From Aplectana chamaeleonis (taxonomy: Eukaryota > Nematoda > Chromadorea > Rhabditida > Cosmocercidae), in contig JAPDOI010001425.1 of assembly GCA_029168955.1 (NCBI GenBank), positions 62,001-126,000 of the forward strand: 64,000 nt of DNA, written 5' to 3'. The notes below the pieces were generated by a model. The model was not told the origin of the DNA, ran no database searches, and worked only from the letters and a program-made list of their open reading frames with translations. Positions within the stretch are counted from its first letter, which is position 1. Each line of letters begins with the position of its first letter. A program made the position numbers and the translations under genes. Below, in pieces: positions 22,005 to 32,431 of this stretch.

Positions 22005-22244
22005 CACCTCCGCACTGCCGTTTAGTCCGCAAAGTGCACCCTGATTGCGCAATCTTGCTGCGGCGCGGTTGCGAACATCCTCAGACAAGGATGTGGGATC
22101 ACCCGGGCGCTTTTGGCCTTTGGTGCCCGGGTGATCCCACCGCCCGGGTGATCCCACATCCCTGTCTGAGGATACTCGCAACCGCGCCGCAGCACGATTT
22201 CGCAATCAAGCGCACTTTGCGGACTGAACGGTAGTGCGGAAGTG
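22005..22244. repeat. 240-bp GC-rich palindrome
   Basis: The arms of about 100 bp are nearly perfect: CTCCGCACTGCCGTTTAGTC pairs with the block ending 22244, GCGGCGCGGTTGCGA with TCGCAACCGCGCCGC. The centre repeats GTGGGATCACCCGGGC three times in alternating orientation. It abuts and probably truncates the TTAA-family element that follows. Confidence 0.9.
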
Positions 22245-22602
22245 AAGAATACCCACTTCTTATAGCGCCACAGGCCCGACCCCCTTCCGGATTTTCGAAC
22301 TCGATAGCGCCTCGATGGATGGATGAATTCCAACAAGTCGTCGTTCTTCAGTCCACTACCGGACTGTCTCCTTATCCTGGCTTTCTCTCACGCAAAGATT
22401 GCGATTGAAGAGAATTACATGGCTGAGACAACTCGTCCACCAATTTTTCACCGTCAGAAACTACGCATCTTTGAAGAGCCATAACTCTGTTGAAAGGGGG
22501 TTTTGGACGATTCCATAGGTACCGCTGCGATCAGCGTGTGACTCTCTCCAAGATAAGCATAAAATCTGAAAAATAATTTTTTGGGTGTCCTGTGCCTTTA
22601 AA
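22245..22602. mobile_element. TTAA-flanked repeat family, copy 2 (truncated)
   Basis: The right end CTGTGCCT then TTAA at 22602 is intact; the left end is lost at the palindrome. About 360 bp are inverted relative to copy 3, sharing GTGTGACTCTCTCCAAG and CAACTCGTCCACCAATTTTT. Confidence 0.75.
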
Positions 22603-22901
22603 TAACGAAAAATGGCCGCTTATTTACTGCCCAACATGTCAAAAACACGCCAGCAGTGGCTACCTGGGTAAAACATGATTGTGACGCAACTTAACGCATT
22701 AGAACTGGTGAAACGTGGAATAATTACATAGGAAAAAGGTAGACGGCTAAGGAAAAAGATATGGATGAACAAAATAATAGTGCTAACTTACAATAACAAT
22801 GGATAAAATAAAATAACGATAAATAAGACAGAAAACAGCACGGAATGGTATCACTCGTTCTACATTACTTGTTTATTGTTATATGTGAGGATTCATGAGC
22901 C
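22603..22901. other. AT-rich spacer between two inverted TTAA-family copies
   Basis: The stretch of about 300 bases is A-rich, with no structure. The two flanking copies make a large potential stem with this as the loop. Confidence 0.4.
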
Positions 22902-23393
22902 TTAAAGGCACAGGACACCCAGAAAAATAATTTTCAGATTTCATGCTTTTCTTGGAGAGAGTCACACGCTGATCACAGAGGTATCTCTGGAATCGTCTAA
23001 GACCCCCTTTGAACAGAGTTATGGCTCTTTAAAGATGCTTAGATTTCGAGGGTGAAAAATTGGTGGACGAGTTGTCTCAGGCCTGTATTTCTCTTCATTC
23101 GCTATCGTTGCGTGAGAAAAAGCCAGGATAAGGAGACAGTCTGGTAGTGGACTGAAGAACGACGCCTTGATGAGATTCATTCATCCATCAAGCGGCTATC
23201 GAGTCCGAAAATCTGTTAGGGGGCCGGGCCTGTGGTGGTGAGCGAAGGGGGTCGGGCCTGTGGTGGTCGCTTATATCTCGCTTATTTGAAGGAATTGAGA
23301 TCTCGCATTTGGTACTTGTTATAAAGGAGGGGTCTTCTACACAATTACATGAAAATCTCAAATTTCATATCTGAGGGTGTACTGTGCCTTTAA
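22902..23393. mobile_element. TTAA-flanked repeat family, copy 3 (complete, 492 bp)
   Basis: TTAA then AGGCACAGGACACCC begins the element; it ends GGGTGTACTGTGCCT then TTAA. Inside, GGGCCGGGCCTGTGGTGGT is duplicated at about 23222 and 23249. It is non-coding. It is the reference copy for the family. Confidence 0.8.
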
Positions 23394-23832
23394 AGAGCAT
23401 GTACAACAAACATTTTATTTGTGCAGTCATGACAACCTCATTTTCGAAGCTAAATCGGCACCCTGGAGAGTGAACGGGATTTTCTACCACCTGTAATTCT
23501 TGGAGAATTAGCAGTTGATGAAAAATCAACAAAATGGATCGCGGAAAAAAAGGAGTTGAAAATGCTAGAAGAAGGTTGCGAGAAACGAAAAGTTATAATA
23601 GAGCCAGTTTTGAAAATTATTAATTCATTTGTTGATGAGTCTTAAAAAGCCTTCACAATGAACATTCTTTTTGTGCAGCGTAACAGGGCACTTGACGTCT
23701 GCGCAAAACAAAAAAATAGACATACGAAATAGGCATGAAGGAATGTTCAGGATTAACAGTACTAAGCACCGTGCAACGATTAAACTCAAAATGGGCTCAA
23801 TAGTGTACTAAAAACGTATAAAACACGAGAAA
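23394..23832. other. Spacer, nothing recognised
   Basis: It is AT-rich. Some text (CTGTAATTCTTGGAGAATTAG then an AAGGAGTTGAAAATGC block) weakly echoes 24700-24780, suggesting an older relation to the exon-like region on the right. Confidence 0.3.
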
Positions 23833-24075
23833 TCAGAAATTCTCTTTGTTAGAAAACATCCACCACTGAAATTCCGAGTGTTTAACACGTTTACGACAGG
23901 TTGTACACATGAGTTGGCACGTTGCCACCACATCTGGAAGCAGAAAGCTCTCGTCCAAGCCCGTCAAAATATGTTGTCTGAACCTTTCAAAACACCTAGG
24001 GTGATAGTAAAGCGCTCGAAACTGCGATACAACCGGCGCTTTCAACGCGTAAATCTGGCGTGAACAACCTACCCT
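23833..24075 (-). CDS. Candidate terminal exon, unrecognised host gene
   Basis: The minus-strand frame opens after a TGA near 24078 and ends at a stop at 23833, about 80 codons. It reads with balanced composition: ALYYHPRCFERFRQHI, GLDESFLLPDVVATC, MCTTCRKRVKHSEFQWW. The HPRC followed by C-x3-C-x2-C recalls zinc-binding domains, but the pattern fits no family I can name. No ATG lies at the start, so it would be an internal or last exon. It lies in line with other exon-like minus-strand pieces up to 25.9 kb. It could also be a decayed element. Confidence 0.3.
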   Translation of the reverse strand, partial: RVGCSRQIYALKAPVVSQFRALYYHPRCFERFRQHILTGLDESFLLPDVVATCQLMCTTCRKRVKHSEFQWWMFSNKENF

Positions 24076-24209
24076 TCATGACAGCTGCTGCTGAACCCTG
24101 TGCGCTATTTTGTTCTGATCAAATGCGTTGTGCCCCAAGTGCCGGGTGGTCGCTCTTTTACATAACACCTAGAACAAGTTATACTATTGCGGCAACTCCC
24201 GGGTAGTCA

Positions 24210-24590
24210 GCAACTTCCACACCAGCGACATCTTGTGAACCATGCTGCATGGGTATCCAACTTCCTCCAACAACTTGAACTTCTGCTCCAACGCTGCTAT
24301 GTATTGATTTGAAAAATGATAAGGCAGCATGGGCACAGATGGTATAATTTGCTTCGCAATAAAACTATATGATGCTCCGAGTCGTCTTTATGGATGCTGC
24401 TCACGGCTGTCTCCAAAAATTCCAGCTCGTCGCTCTCTTCCATGGCCGTCAAGACTTCATCGCCTTCCATAGTCAGCACTTTCCAAGCGGGCTCATGTTG
24501 ATTTTGAGAAGCCCAAACGACCTATCGTCGGACCTTGGCTGTCTGTCTTTCAAACTTGGGTAGATAAACCAGTGAACTGAAATTAACATA
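24210..24590 (-). other. Exon-like minus-strand stretch, unrecognised
   Basis: After an AATTTCAG at about 24582 the minus strand reads, with one frame change, KFERQTAKVRR then WASQNQHEPAWKVLTMEGDE and VLTAMEESDELEFLETAVSS, followed by IHKDDSEHHIV. A second piece at about 24300-24200 reads LEQKFKLLEEVGYPC. The acidic and helical composition looks coding. No family is known to me, and the stop between the first two pieces suggests decay or a missed intron. Confidence 0.25.
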
Positions 24591-24909
24591 TTCATTGGGT
24601 GCAAATCATTCATTTCCGGACATGCATCTGAAAGGTTCAAAAACTTCAACCTCATTTTCAAGGCAAAGTAAGACACTGCACTTCGAACGGCATCCCCTAT
24701 CACCTGCAATCATTGTAGAATTATTTAAACCTGCAATTATTAGAGAACATTTTCAAAAATTGAAAAGGAGCAGAAAATGATAACGGAACTTTGCACGAAA
24801 CGACTAATCAAGTTAGGACCAGTGTTGGTATTATGTGCTTCCGGCAGAATGTGATTTGTGTCACGACAGTTCAATTGAAGTGATCTATCTTCGCATACCC
24901 TTTCAGGTC
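24590..24909 (-). repeat. Tandem-duplicated exon-like segment, copy 1
   Basis: This segment resembles 25618-25930 in the same orientation at roughly 70-75 percent. On the minus strand both hold an exon-like piece: FALKMRLKFLNLSDACPEMN here, LASKMMLEFFNHSVGYAEMN in the other. A preceding ATGATTGCAG is a plausible splice acceptor. A second shared piece upstream reads NCRDTNHILPE. Function unknown. Confidence 0.45.
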
Positions 24910-25617
24910 CTCAGACAGTCGGACTTAGTACGTCGGCACAATAGCATGAGTACGCCGGCACAAAGGGATTGGCAGCATCCGTGCTGTAACTACTGGTAGC
25001 AGCAGGATATGCTCCCAAAGCACAGGAGCTCCTGCTGCTTGTGCTGGCGTACTAACGCGCTGTTTATCGTGGCACGCGTGCTATTGCCAGCCCCTCTCTC
25101 CTAGTATCTGCTGACACTTTCCTCCATTGATTTGTCTGATACGAATGAACATTGCAGCATCCTCTTGTACGACGGCGGCGGATATGTAAGGTGGCCAGTC
25201 TCGCTGAGGGGGCAGTTGGCCGTTTGAGGCCAGTCCAAGGAGGTGACCTTGTGTCACTTTTCGGACGTTAATTTTGAACGCTGAGGGGATCATCCCCATG
25301 ACCCATCGCGAAGGAAGCCTCCTCGTTGTGAACCGTGGCAAAGATGATGTTCTTGCTGCGGACCGCGGCGAGGTTGGCCTCCTTTCAGCTGGCCGTGACT
25401 ATGGATCATACCTAACACCGGTAAAGAGGGTGGCAGTCCGAATCCATCCAACGTTTGCAGAACAGGCTGTCGATAATGAGCTTTAGAACTCCAGCATACG
25501 TTGACAGGATATGCTGCCGTTGTCAGCAGCTGCTGCTCACAAAGAGCGTTAGTACGCCAGGTTTGCCCTGGCGTACTAACGCTATTGTGCCGACGTACTA
25601 AGCCCCGACTGTCTGAG
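24910..25617. mobile_element. TIR element A, second copy (708 bp)
   Basis: CTCAGACAGTCGGACTTAGT at the left and its inverse ending CTGTCTGAG at the right. About 80 percent or more of it matches 4782-5437, including ATTGCAGCATCCTCTTGTAC and CGGCGGCG. Unlike the first copy it is not flanked by TA, so the flanks have changed or the ends differ by a base. It sits between the two copies of a duplicated exon-like segment. Confidence 0.85.
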
Positions 25618-25930
25618 GCAGTATATATTAGATCCAGATCATTCATTTCAGCATATCCAACCGAATGATTAAAAAATTCCAACATCATTTTCGAAGCAAG
25701 CTGAGACACTGGTGAGACACTCAACAATATTTTCCACTATTTGCAATCGTTGTAAAATCAGGCCTTCATAAAAAAGGAAAACGGATGTGAAAATTGAAAA
25801 GGAGCAGAAAACGCTGAAAGAACTGTGCAAGAAACGACAAATCAGTTTACGGCCAGATCAGAATTTATCTTTTTTTCCGGCAAGTAGTCATCTATGTCAC
25901 AACAGTTCGACTGAGGTACGCTTTCCTCTC
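25618..25930 (-). repeat. Tandem-duplicated exon-like segment, copy 2
   Basis: It is the counterpart of 24590-24909. The minus-strand piece at 25845-25930 reads SNCCDIDDYLPEKKINSDLA and is followed by a GTAAAC donor-like site; the next piece ends MNDLDLIYT at the TIR element. An eight-base repeat (TCTCAGC/TCTCACC) shifts its frame relative to copy 1. Confidence 0.4.
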
Positions 25931-26418
25931 GGACACTCACTGTCGTTAGTTCCTCATACACTGAAGGGGCTAGCGCAGCTCTACAGGGGGGCACCCCTCC
26001 AAGCACCGGCGCTTGCCCCCCCCCCCCCAAAATTGGGGGGGCTACCGCCGAAGTGCCAATTAGGCTTGATCGGAGCCCCCCCCCCCCCGTCACTGCTCAG
26101 AAACCTCCCTGTCACTGCTCTGAAGTCCCCCGTCACTGCCTCGGAGCACCGATGTCACGGCCCCGGAGCAGTGACGTCACCCTCCCCCCTCCGGAAAGCG
26201 TCGCTGCTCTCCTCCAAAAATATCCTTTTCTGACAGGGACTCAAAGTCCCCGTCCAGGGCGTGTCCTCTTGGACCGAATTCGGCTCTCTATGAAATGAGG
26301 CACCTTTTATACCGGTTGAGCACGTGATAGATCACAGGAGAAATTACGTCAAATCGGGACAAAACTTGACGTGAACGTTTTCGTTGTGTAACTTGCGCTA
26401 TTTTGTTTTTCTGGATAT
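25931..26418. other. Spacer with C-runs and a short degenerate repeat
   Basis: Two C-runs of about 13-14 bases lie at 26015 and 26077 with a G-run between them at 26033. 26090-26200 repeats GTCACTGCTC/GTCACTGCCTC several times. The ORF 25787-26233 runs through these and is not considered coding. Confidence 0.5.
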
Positions 26419-27299
26419 GTACCCTCTACACCCGGAGGACTCGCAGGGCGTGGCTCTTGTATAGAAGCGACGCGTGTCTGCGTTGCGTTACGAAGAACTC
26501 TTTGCGAGTAGGGTGGCCATTTGTGGGTGATGCTCCGGCCAGCAGCCTAGGTGGCCCGTCGTTGATCGATATCAGGGGCGGCATGCATGAACGCAGCGAA
26601 CGGTGTCAGGGAGCCGCTCCGCGTGCCATGCGCGCAGCGTCGAGCAACGGGGCGGCTCCAAATTTCGTGGCGTGTATTGAGGTGCCTGATTTTCGGGGCC
26701 GCCCTGTTGCTCGACGCTGCGCGCATGGCACGCGGAGCGGCTCCTGACACCGTTCGCTGCGTTCATGCATGCCGCCCCAGAAATGTCGGCCGCGCTCTTC
26801 TGATTACCCCTACTGAAAAAGAATTTTCGTCCCATTCCTTTATTTTACTAAGGCCTACTGTTCTAAATTCGATATTTCCTGTTCTATTATTTAACCTTTG
26901 CTTGCAGTTTAGGTAAGCTTTTATGTTTTCACTGTTTTGCGAAGAATTTATTCATCTGTCAATTATTTTTCATATTTGTTTGCTTAATTCAGTTAAAACA
27001 CAAAAACTTACCTGAAATGCAAGCAGAGGGTAAACAGTAAAATACAAAATACCGAAATTAGAACAGTACGACACAGTAAAATGAAGGAATTTGACGAAAA
27101 TCATTTTCAGTAAGGGTAATCAGGTGATCGTGTCGGTCATTTCTGATATCGATCAACGACGGGCCACCTAGGCTGCTGGCCGGAACATCACCCACAAATG
27201 GCCATCCTACTCGCTAAGAGTTCTTCGTAACGCAACGCAGACACGCGTCGCTTCTATACAAGAGCCACGCCCTGCGAGTCCTCCGGGTGTAGAGGGTAC
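26419..27299. repeat. Fold-back element (about 880 bp, arms near 295 bp)
   Basis: GTACCCTCTACACCCGGAGG at the left end pairs with CCTCCGGGTGTAGAGGGTAC at the right. Pairing continues through the splice-like CTAGGCTGCTGG block and, after the inserted palindrome, through CTGATTACCC/GGGTAATCAG to about 26915 and 27005. It is non-coding. The left arm is interrupted by a 202-bp insertion; the right arm is not. Confidence 0.9.
26576..26777. mobile_element. 202-bp palindromic insertion in one fold-back arm
   Basis: The arms of about 80 bp start GGGCGGCATGCATGAACGC and end with the exact inverse. CAG flanks both ends (26573-26575, 26778-26780). The opposite arm, at about 27145-27152, continues without it, so it is the empty site. 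ORFs through it on both strands (26547-26835) come from the palindrome. Confidence 0.88.
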
Positions 27300-27485
27300 G
27301 CCTGCACTTTTCATTTTTTTCACTGCTTGCAGAAGTGTTTTGATGATGAATGTTCTCCAAGACAGGAAGGGAAGACATTGCGGGAGTCCAGTGTTGGGTG
27401 ACTTTGTTCTCAGGCAGTCTCGAATGTCGACAGCAGGGGTGGTAGTAAATGGGGTTTTGAACGCGAACAAACCGCCTCCTCCTGG

Positions 27486-27527
27486 CCGGCAACGAACCGC
27501 GGCATAGATGCCACGGTTCGTTGCCGG
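27486..27527. repeat. 42-bp near-perfect hairpin
   Basis: CCGGCAACGAACCG and its exact inverse enclose GGCAT and ATGCC; only one pair in the stem mismatches. It is isolated, with no second copy seen. Confidence 0.8.
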
Positions 27528-28047
27528 TTTAAAGAGAGCTGCCTAAGTGAGAAGCTGAACTGCACCCATCCTTATTGATAAAAATACAGTAATTTCCAGA
27601 TTTCAAGGGTAGCAAGGGATAGAGCAGTTACTAAGTTGAAAAGCTTCGAAACCGGAGGTTCAGCACTGAAACTCTTTTTCAGTTATTATGGTAGCCTAAT
27701 ATCGTTCAAATACATTGCACCGCATATCGAAAACGGTGTAAAATTACATTTCGGCAGTATTCCTCATCCCGAAATTCCGTAAGACAAGCGATTTGCAAGA
27801 TTATTGAAGTAGGCGTGCAAACTACTTTTCTCACTCTCAAAAAGCAGAGTACACCATCTCCCATGTACGCGGCCAGTGTTTCACAGCTTGCCAAGTGTCG
27901 TCGGCTTCTGCCGCTGGGCACACAGCAAACACCCGCCGTCACCACATAAAGATGGCAACCAATCTGAGGCACATCGTGCCCCGTTGCCAGCTAAAGCCAA
28001 AACTTGGAAGACCCATCTCTCAAAGCAAATTCGTTGGCAAAACACAG
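27528..28047. other. Spacer, nothing recognised
   Basis: No coding or repeat structure was recognised. Confidence 0.3.
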
Positions 28048-28122
28048 AGGCATACCGGATTCGAACTACGGTGCTGGTAGAGTCGACGAGGCACCCAACC
28101 ACTACGCCAGTTGCGCGGCTAC
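28048..28122 (-). pseudogene. Degenerate tRNA-like sequence
   Basis: On the minus strand TGGCGTAGTGGTTGGG is a good A box and AGTTCGAATCC a good B box, about 45 bases apart. The acceptor stem does not pair. It is probably a tRNA pseudogene or tRNA-derived repeat. Confidence 0.4.
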
Positions 28123-30550
28123 TCGTCGCGGAAGATTTTCCTTCAACATCTATGACAAGTGAAAATTTTCTCAAGCAGAGGATCTGGTAGAAATCATTAA
28201 TGCGCCCACATACGATTCATCCATTTTTTCTTACACATACTTTATGCGTGACCGTCGTCCGCATAAGTATTTTCTACACTTGAACACGAACGACGTTTAC
28301 GGTGGAAAGACGGGGGATCAGAAAGATTATACAAGTAATCCTATTTATTTTATTCCTTATAAAGAACATTCAAAGGGAACTCTCTAAAATTTCGCTTGCA
28401 CGAAACACGATCAGAACGCATTTTTTAAGATTTTCCTTGGAAATCCTAATTCTCGTAATTTTTTATGAGCTCCGTGAGTTTTCAGAACCACTCTCGAAGA
28501 CACATGCTAGGTTAATCATTAGCCTCAATCACCAAATGTGTGTGATCTTACAAAATTTAGCCTTCGTAGTAACTTTATCAATTTTTTTTTCAATTTTTTT
28601 TTTCAAACAAAAATGTTTTCGAAAAAGAAAAAAAAATTTCAAACAAAACTTCGAGCGAACGAAAATTTGAAAATTCCTGGATGAATTAATCAAAAGACGT
28701 TTTTAGGAAAGTAACGCTAGGTGCAAAAAACGACCTTCCGAAACTCGTCGAGTAATACATAAATTCAAAGGGTGTCCTGCATTCAACTGAAATAGATAGT
28801 TAAAACTCTATAAGAATGATGATAAAGTAGATAGTCTATTTTCGTTCTTGAAAAAGTTTTCAAGGCAGGGTGAGAATTAAAACACTCCGAGTGACTCCAC
28901 CAATGCACCAAAGCAAGTGCTTCGCGGACCCTCAAGAAAAAGGGGCCAACGATGGCAATGATCCAGCAATGAATGGTGAGTTTTCGAATTTTACAGAAAA
29001 AAAGGAGCACGAAGATAGCTGCATTTGAAAACAAGTTCGAATTTCTTCGCCAACAAACTCGTCCGATACGCCCCGATTAGTACAGAATAAACATGACTAA
29101 ACATCGAATCACTGGAAAATCAGTCGCTTTGAGATTTTTCACTTCCTGGCGCCAAAAAATTGTGGATAATTCCTTCAAAACGCGAACAAGCAAATAATTT
29201 CCCACAAACTCGTCATAGCCTGTGCTAAGCAATGAATTATGAAAAGGAAACTAACCCGATGACAGCGAAGCGGAAGAATTTTGGAAAGGAATAAGAAAAA
29301 AGAAGAAGTGTCGTCGCTCGCCGAAAAATAAACAGCTGATCGGGAGGGATTGATTAGTGCTACCCTAGAAGACGGCCAACGTGTTTCAGCAATGATCTCC
29401 GCTTCGTTTTTGATACACAATCGCCGGTTGGCGGTAGACGTTGCAAAATTATTCCTTCTATCACCTTCAGTTTTAGAGATTTCCTGTCATTCTAGATTCA
29501 AAATGGCTGACTCTGTTATCATGTTTACTTCACCCACTGCATTAATTGAACCTTCACTTGTCCCTCAGCATAGATGGTCAAAACTGTTTCGATCGTGTCG
29601 TGCTAACCGCATCCAAAAAACTCCTCGGGAGGAGTTTTTCGTTAGCCGCCAGTTCCTCTCGCACATCAGCACCATTTCCGCGCTCTCTGCGCGAGGATGT
29701 TAAACGCGAACTTACCGCGAGGAAGCCACATGTCGGAATTTATGAGAAAAAACAGTCCTGAAAACGTTTCGAAATCGCTATTTTTATTAACAATGGTTAC
29801 AATTGTCGCTTTTTCGAGGCGTTTTCAAACGCAGTGTATCGAATTCTTACCACTGAGGGATGTTAGGGTGAAACTAGAGCGAATTCTCTCTTAACTATCA
29901 GGAGTCCTTAGAAACTAGTGTGGTTAAACTTGCGTTTAACGCGAATTTAACGCCTGCTAACTCGCGTTTAAGACCCCAATTACTACCACACCAGGTTTCT
30001 GAGGTATCATCACACAGCACATCAGCTGAGGACACGAAAAAGGGGTGTTTTCGACGCGAGAGAACCTGGTATCACACCGAAAGGTACAGTTATAGACCCC
30101 CTTTCGCTGGATTTGAAGACGGCAGCATGACCTAACTGAATCCCCAAAAGGTTCAGCTGCTGACCTTCTACCGCCGGATTTATGGATTTTGCTGTAGACA
30201 TTCTATCCCCGGCTTTTGCAGGGTTTCCTATTCGGAAAAAACTGGTGAGACGATCTCATAGCAGCAATGCGTACAATTCTTGATTGAGCTGTGTGAGGGT
30301 TGAATTGTGGAACTGAAACGAGTTAAATGAATTTCTCAAACGTTGCGAAATTCGTTTTTTTAGAAGGCCCATTCCTAATTGCGATCCTTTCTTCTCACGA
30401 ACCCTTATGAACTCTCAAACTCAACTTTGTGAAAAATGATTGATAATCGACAAAATGAGTATAGGCATAAGGATAAGGCATTCTGTAAGATGAATAAATT
30501 TGAAGTGAATCAAAGCCGTTGGAAATGAGGATGCGATGGGAATTGGGTAT
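28123..30550. other. Long AT-rich spacer
   Basis: Only short, motif-free ORFs occur (for example 28302-28670 and 29350-29703). A-runs and T-runs are frequent around 28560-28640. At 29925-29960 the pieces GTTTAACGCGAATTTAACGC form a short degenerate repeat. Nothing else is supported. Confidence 0.35.
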
Positions 30551-30728
30551 GAAACTAGTTGGGGAGGGGGCACTCAAGATTCATAATGGAGTGTTTGATA
30601 AGAAATTTTTTAACACGTCTCTAACACGTGATACGTCACGTTCAGCACGTTTAACACGTTTCTAACACGTGTAGCTGTGGAGAAAATCTCTAAAAAATCT
30701 GAATCTTGAGTGGCCCCCCACTAGTTTC
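30551..30728. mobile_element. 178-bp TIR element with internal AACACGT repeats
   Basis: GAAACTAGTTGGGGAGGGGG and its inverse at 30710-30728, followed by ACTCAAGATTCA and its inverse. The core repeats AACACGT five or so times between 30612 and 30670. Non-coding. Confidence 0.75.
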
Positions 30729-31284
30729 AAACCGGAATTTTATCTCCTAGAAATTTCAAGAGATGCGAAATCCGCTAAATTCAGTACAAGTTCCGAGCAC
30801 CGAGTCAGGTATAAACCGCGGCTACTAAAAAAAGCGATTGTGCGTTGCGTATTTTCACCAAGCACACTGTAAGGTGCGCCATAATCGACGGCAAAGTTGT
30901 AATTTTCGCCTGAACCTCGAAGAAAAAATAAGGTAATGTTGAGAAACGGTGATTTTCTCCCACACACGAACATTATAAAGATACCTTAAGTCTTTGTGCA
31001 ATAAATACGCACACTCACTCACTCATCCCGTTCGCTGGCGTCTGGCGAAGCGGAATGACCTCCCAGCCAAAACACTGCTGTGGGTGCCATACGAGCTCGA
31101 GCGGCCTGAACGATACACTTCCATCCAGAACGATTCGCAGCAATAGGTCTAGCATTAAAGACAGTGCCCGTGGCATCTTCAGATCATCCTCGATTTGTTT
31201 TTTTTTCAGGGGTCGTACCTTGGATCTTCCAGTGCACTGCACTTTTCCTCCATAGTAGGCTGTACTGTAGTCGGCTCGCGTCTA
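30729..31284. other. Spacer, nothing recognised
   Basis: No gene-like ORF. A CACTCACTCACT run sits near 31013-31024. Confidence 0.3.
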
Positions 31285-31362
31285 TTCTGCATACAGTTTA
31301 CCGCAAAGTTAAAAGGGCATGGCACGGTTGCGGTCACACACTAAAACTACGGTGGAAGACGC

Positions 31363-31713
31363 CAAACTTCATTATCGATCGACAGCACTGATTTTCTGGG
31401 AGATTTACGGTTTTTTTCTCCTGTTTACTTCGGTATTATTTTTGTTTCTGACTCTTATACTATTACGAATAGGGGCTTTTCTTAGTGTGCGAGAGGAATT
31501 TGCCGTTTTTTTTCGATTTGAAAACAGAATTTTGAAAAAAAAAACACTTCGAAGCCCGAACAAACTACTAATTTCCCTCACGCACTAAGAATAGCCCCTA
31601 TTCGCAATAATTAAATATTCAGAAACAAAAATAATGCCGAAACAAACATGAAAAAATAACAAACCGTAACTCACCCAAAAAATCAGCTGTGCTGTCGATC
31701 GATAATGAAATCT
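31363..31713. repeat. 350-bp fold-back
   Basis: CTTCATTATCGATCGACAGC at the left and its inverse at 31692-31711; then AATAGGGGCTTTTCTTAGTG at 31469 with CACTAAGAATAGCCCCTATT at 31584. The centre is A/T-rich. Non-coding. Confidence 0.8.
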
Positions 31714-31900
31714 GGGCCAGTAGCAATCCCCCAATGTGGTGACTTTTAAGAGGCAGCCAACCTGAGGTCGGTGACGCCTAGATGCCTCCTACGGTTGCCA
31801 CCTCAGAACGAGAATTATTCTCGAAGAGTAGCGTTGAATGCAAAACTTTCAATAGTCGACGTATTTGAACCAGCACTGCACCAACTTACGAGACGGATGC

Positions 31901-32196
31901 ATAAGAAAGTAAAGGCCAACCGAACATTGCTCGACACGACGCGGTCGCCCCACGGCTCTCGTAAACAAAACTGATGATAACCAATCGATAAAGGGTAGAG
32001 TATAAAAAAAGCGGAGAGCGGTGTGTCTTCATTCACATACCGTCCTACTCTAGTGGTCAGCTGTTGAGAATCTGCCTGGACTGGGAAGTAGAAGAACAGC
32101 ACCACCCGTGGTCAAGATATAACAAAATCGGAGTAAAAACTTAGAAAATTATAGAGCCGTGGCGCGATCGCGTTGTGTCGAGCAACGTTCGCTTGT
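31901..32196. mobile_element. 296-bp TIR element with 9-bp target duplication
   Basis: GACGGATGC stands at both sides (31892-31900 and 32197-32205); copy B of the host element has this site once, as GATCGATGC. Subterminal inverted blocks read GAACATTGCTCGACACGACG and the inverse. A nine-base duplication is typical of Mutator-like elements; this assignment rests on that alone. Confidence 0.8.
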
Positions 32197-32239
32197 GACG
32201 GATGCCCAACACAGCGCCTTAGACCACTAGGCCACATGT

Positions 32240-32431
32240 TCATGTGCAAGAGACCGTTTCTGTCTTGCTACATACACTCCCTCCACAGTTCTTCGTATTC
32301 ATTGTAACTTTGATCGAACTAGCAGTAGAAAACAAGGGTTTCGGGAGCGTGCAAATGTGTCTATCTTTCAGATTTAATAAGTTTTCAACCTTGGATGATG
32401 GGATTTCGGAATTTTTCGAGAAAATCATCAA
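32240..32431 (-). other. Second conserved short frame in TIR element C (copy A)
   Basis: About 63 codons, NSEIPSSKVENLLNLKDRHI then CTLPKPLFSTASSIKV and NCGGSVC, also open in copy B (59256-59441) with few changes. The opposite strand is open in both copies too, so the coding strand is not certain. It follows the longer ORF on the same strand. Confidence 0.3.

Noticed and set aside
21689..22234. 181-codon plus-strand ORF
   Set aside because: Its last third is the 22005-22244 palindrome and the rest has no motif or conserved pattern.
25787..26233. 148-codon proline-rich ORF
   Set aside because: The proline content comes from C-runs and a short GTCACTGC repeat.
26547..26916. Overlapping ORFs on both strands of 60-109 codons
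   Set aside because: They arise from the GC-rich palindromic insertion, which reads similarly on both strands.
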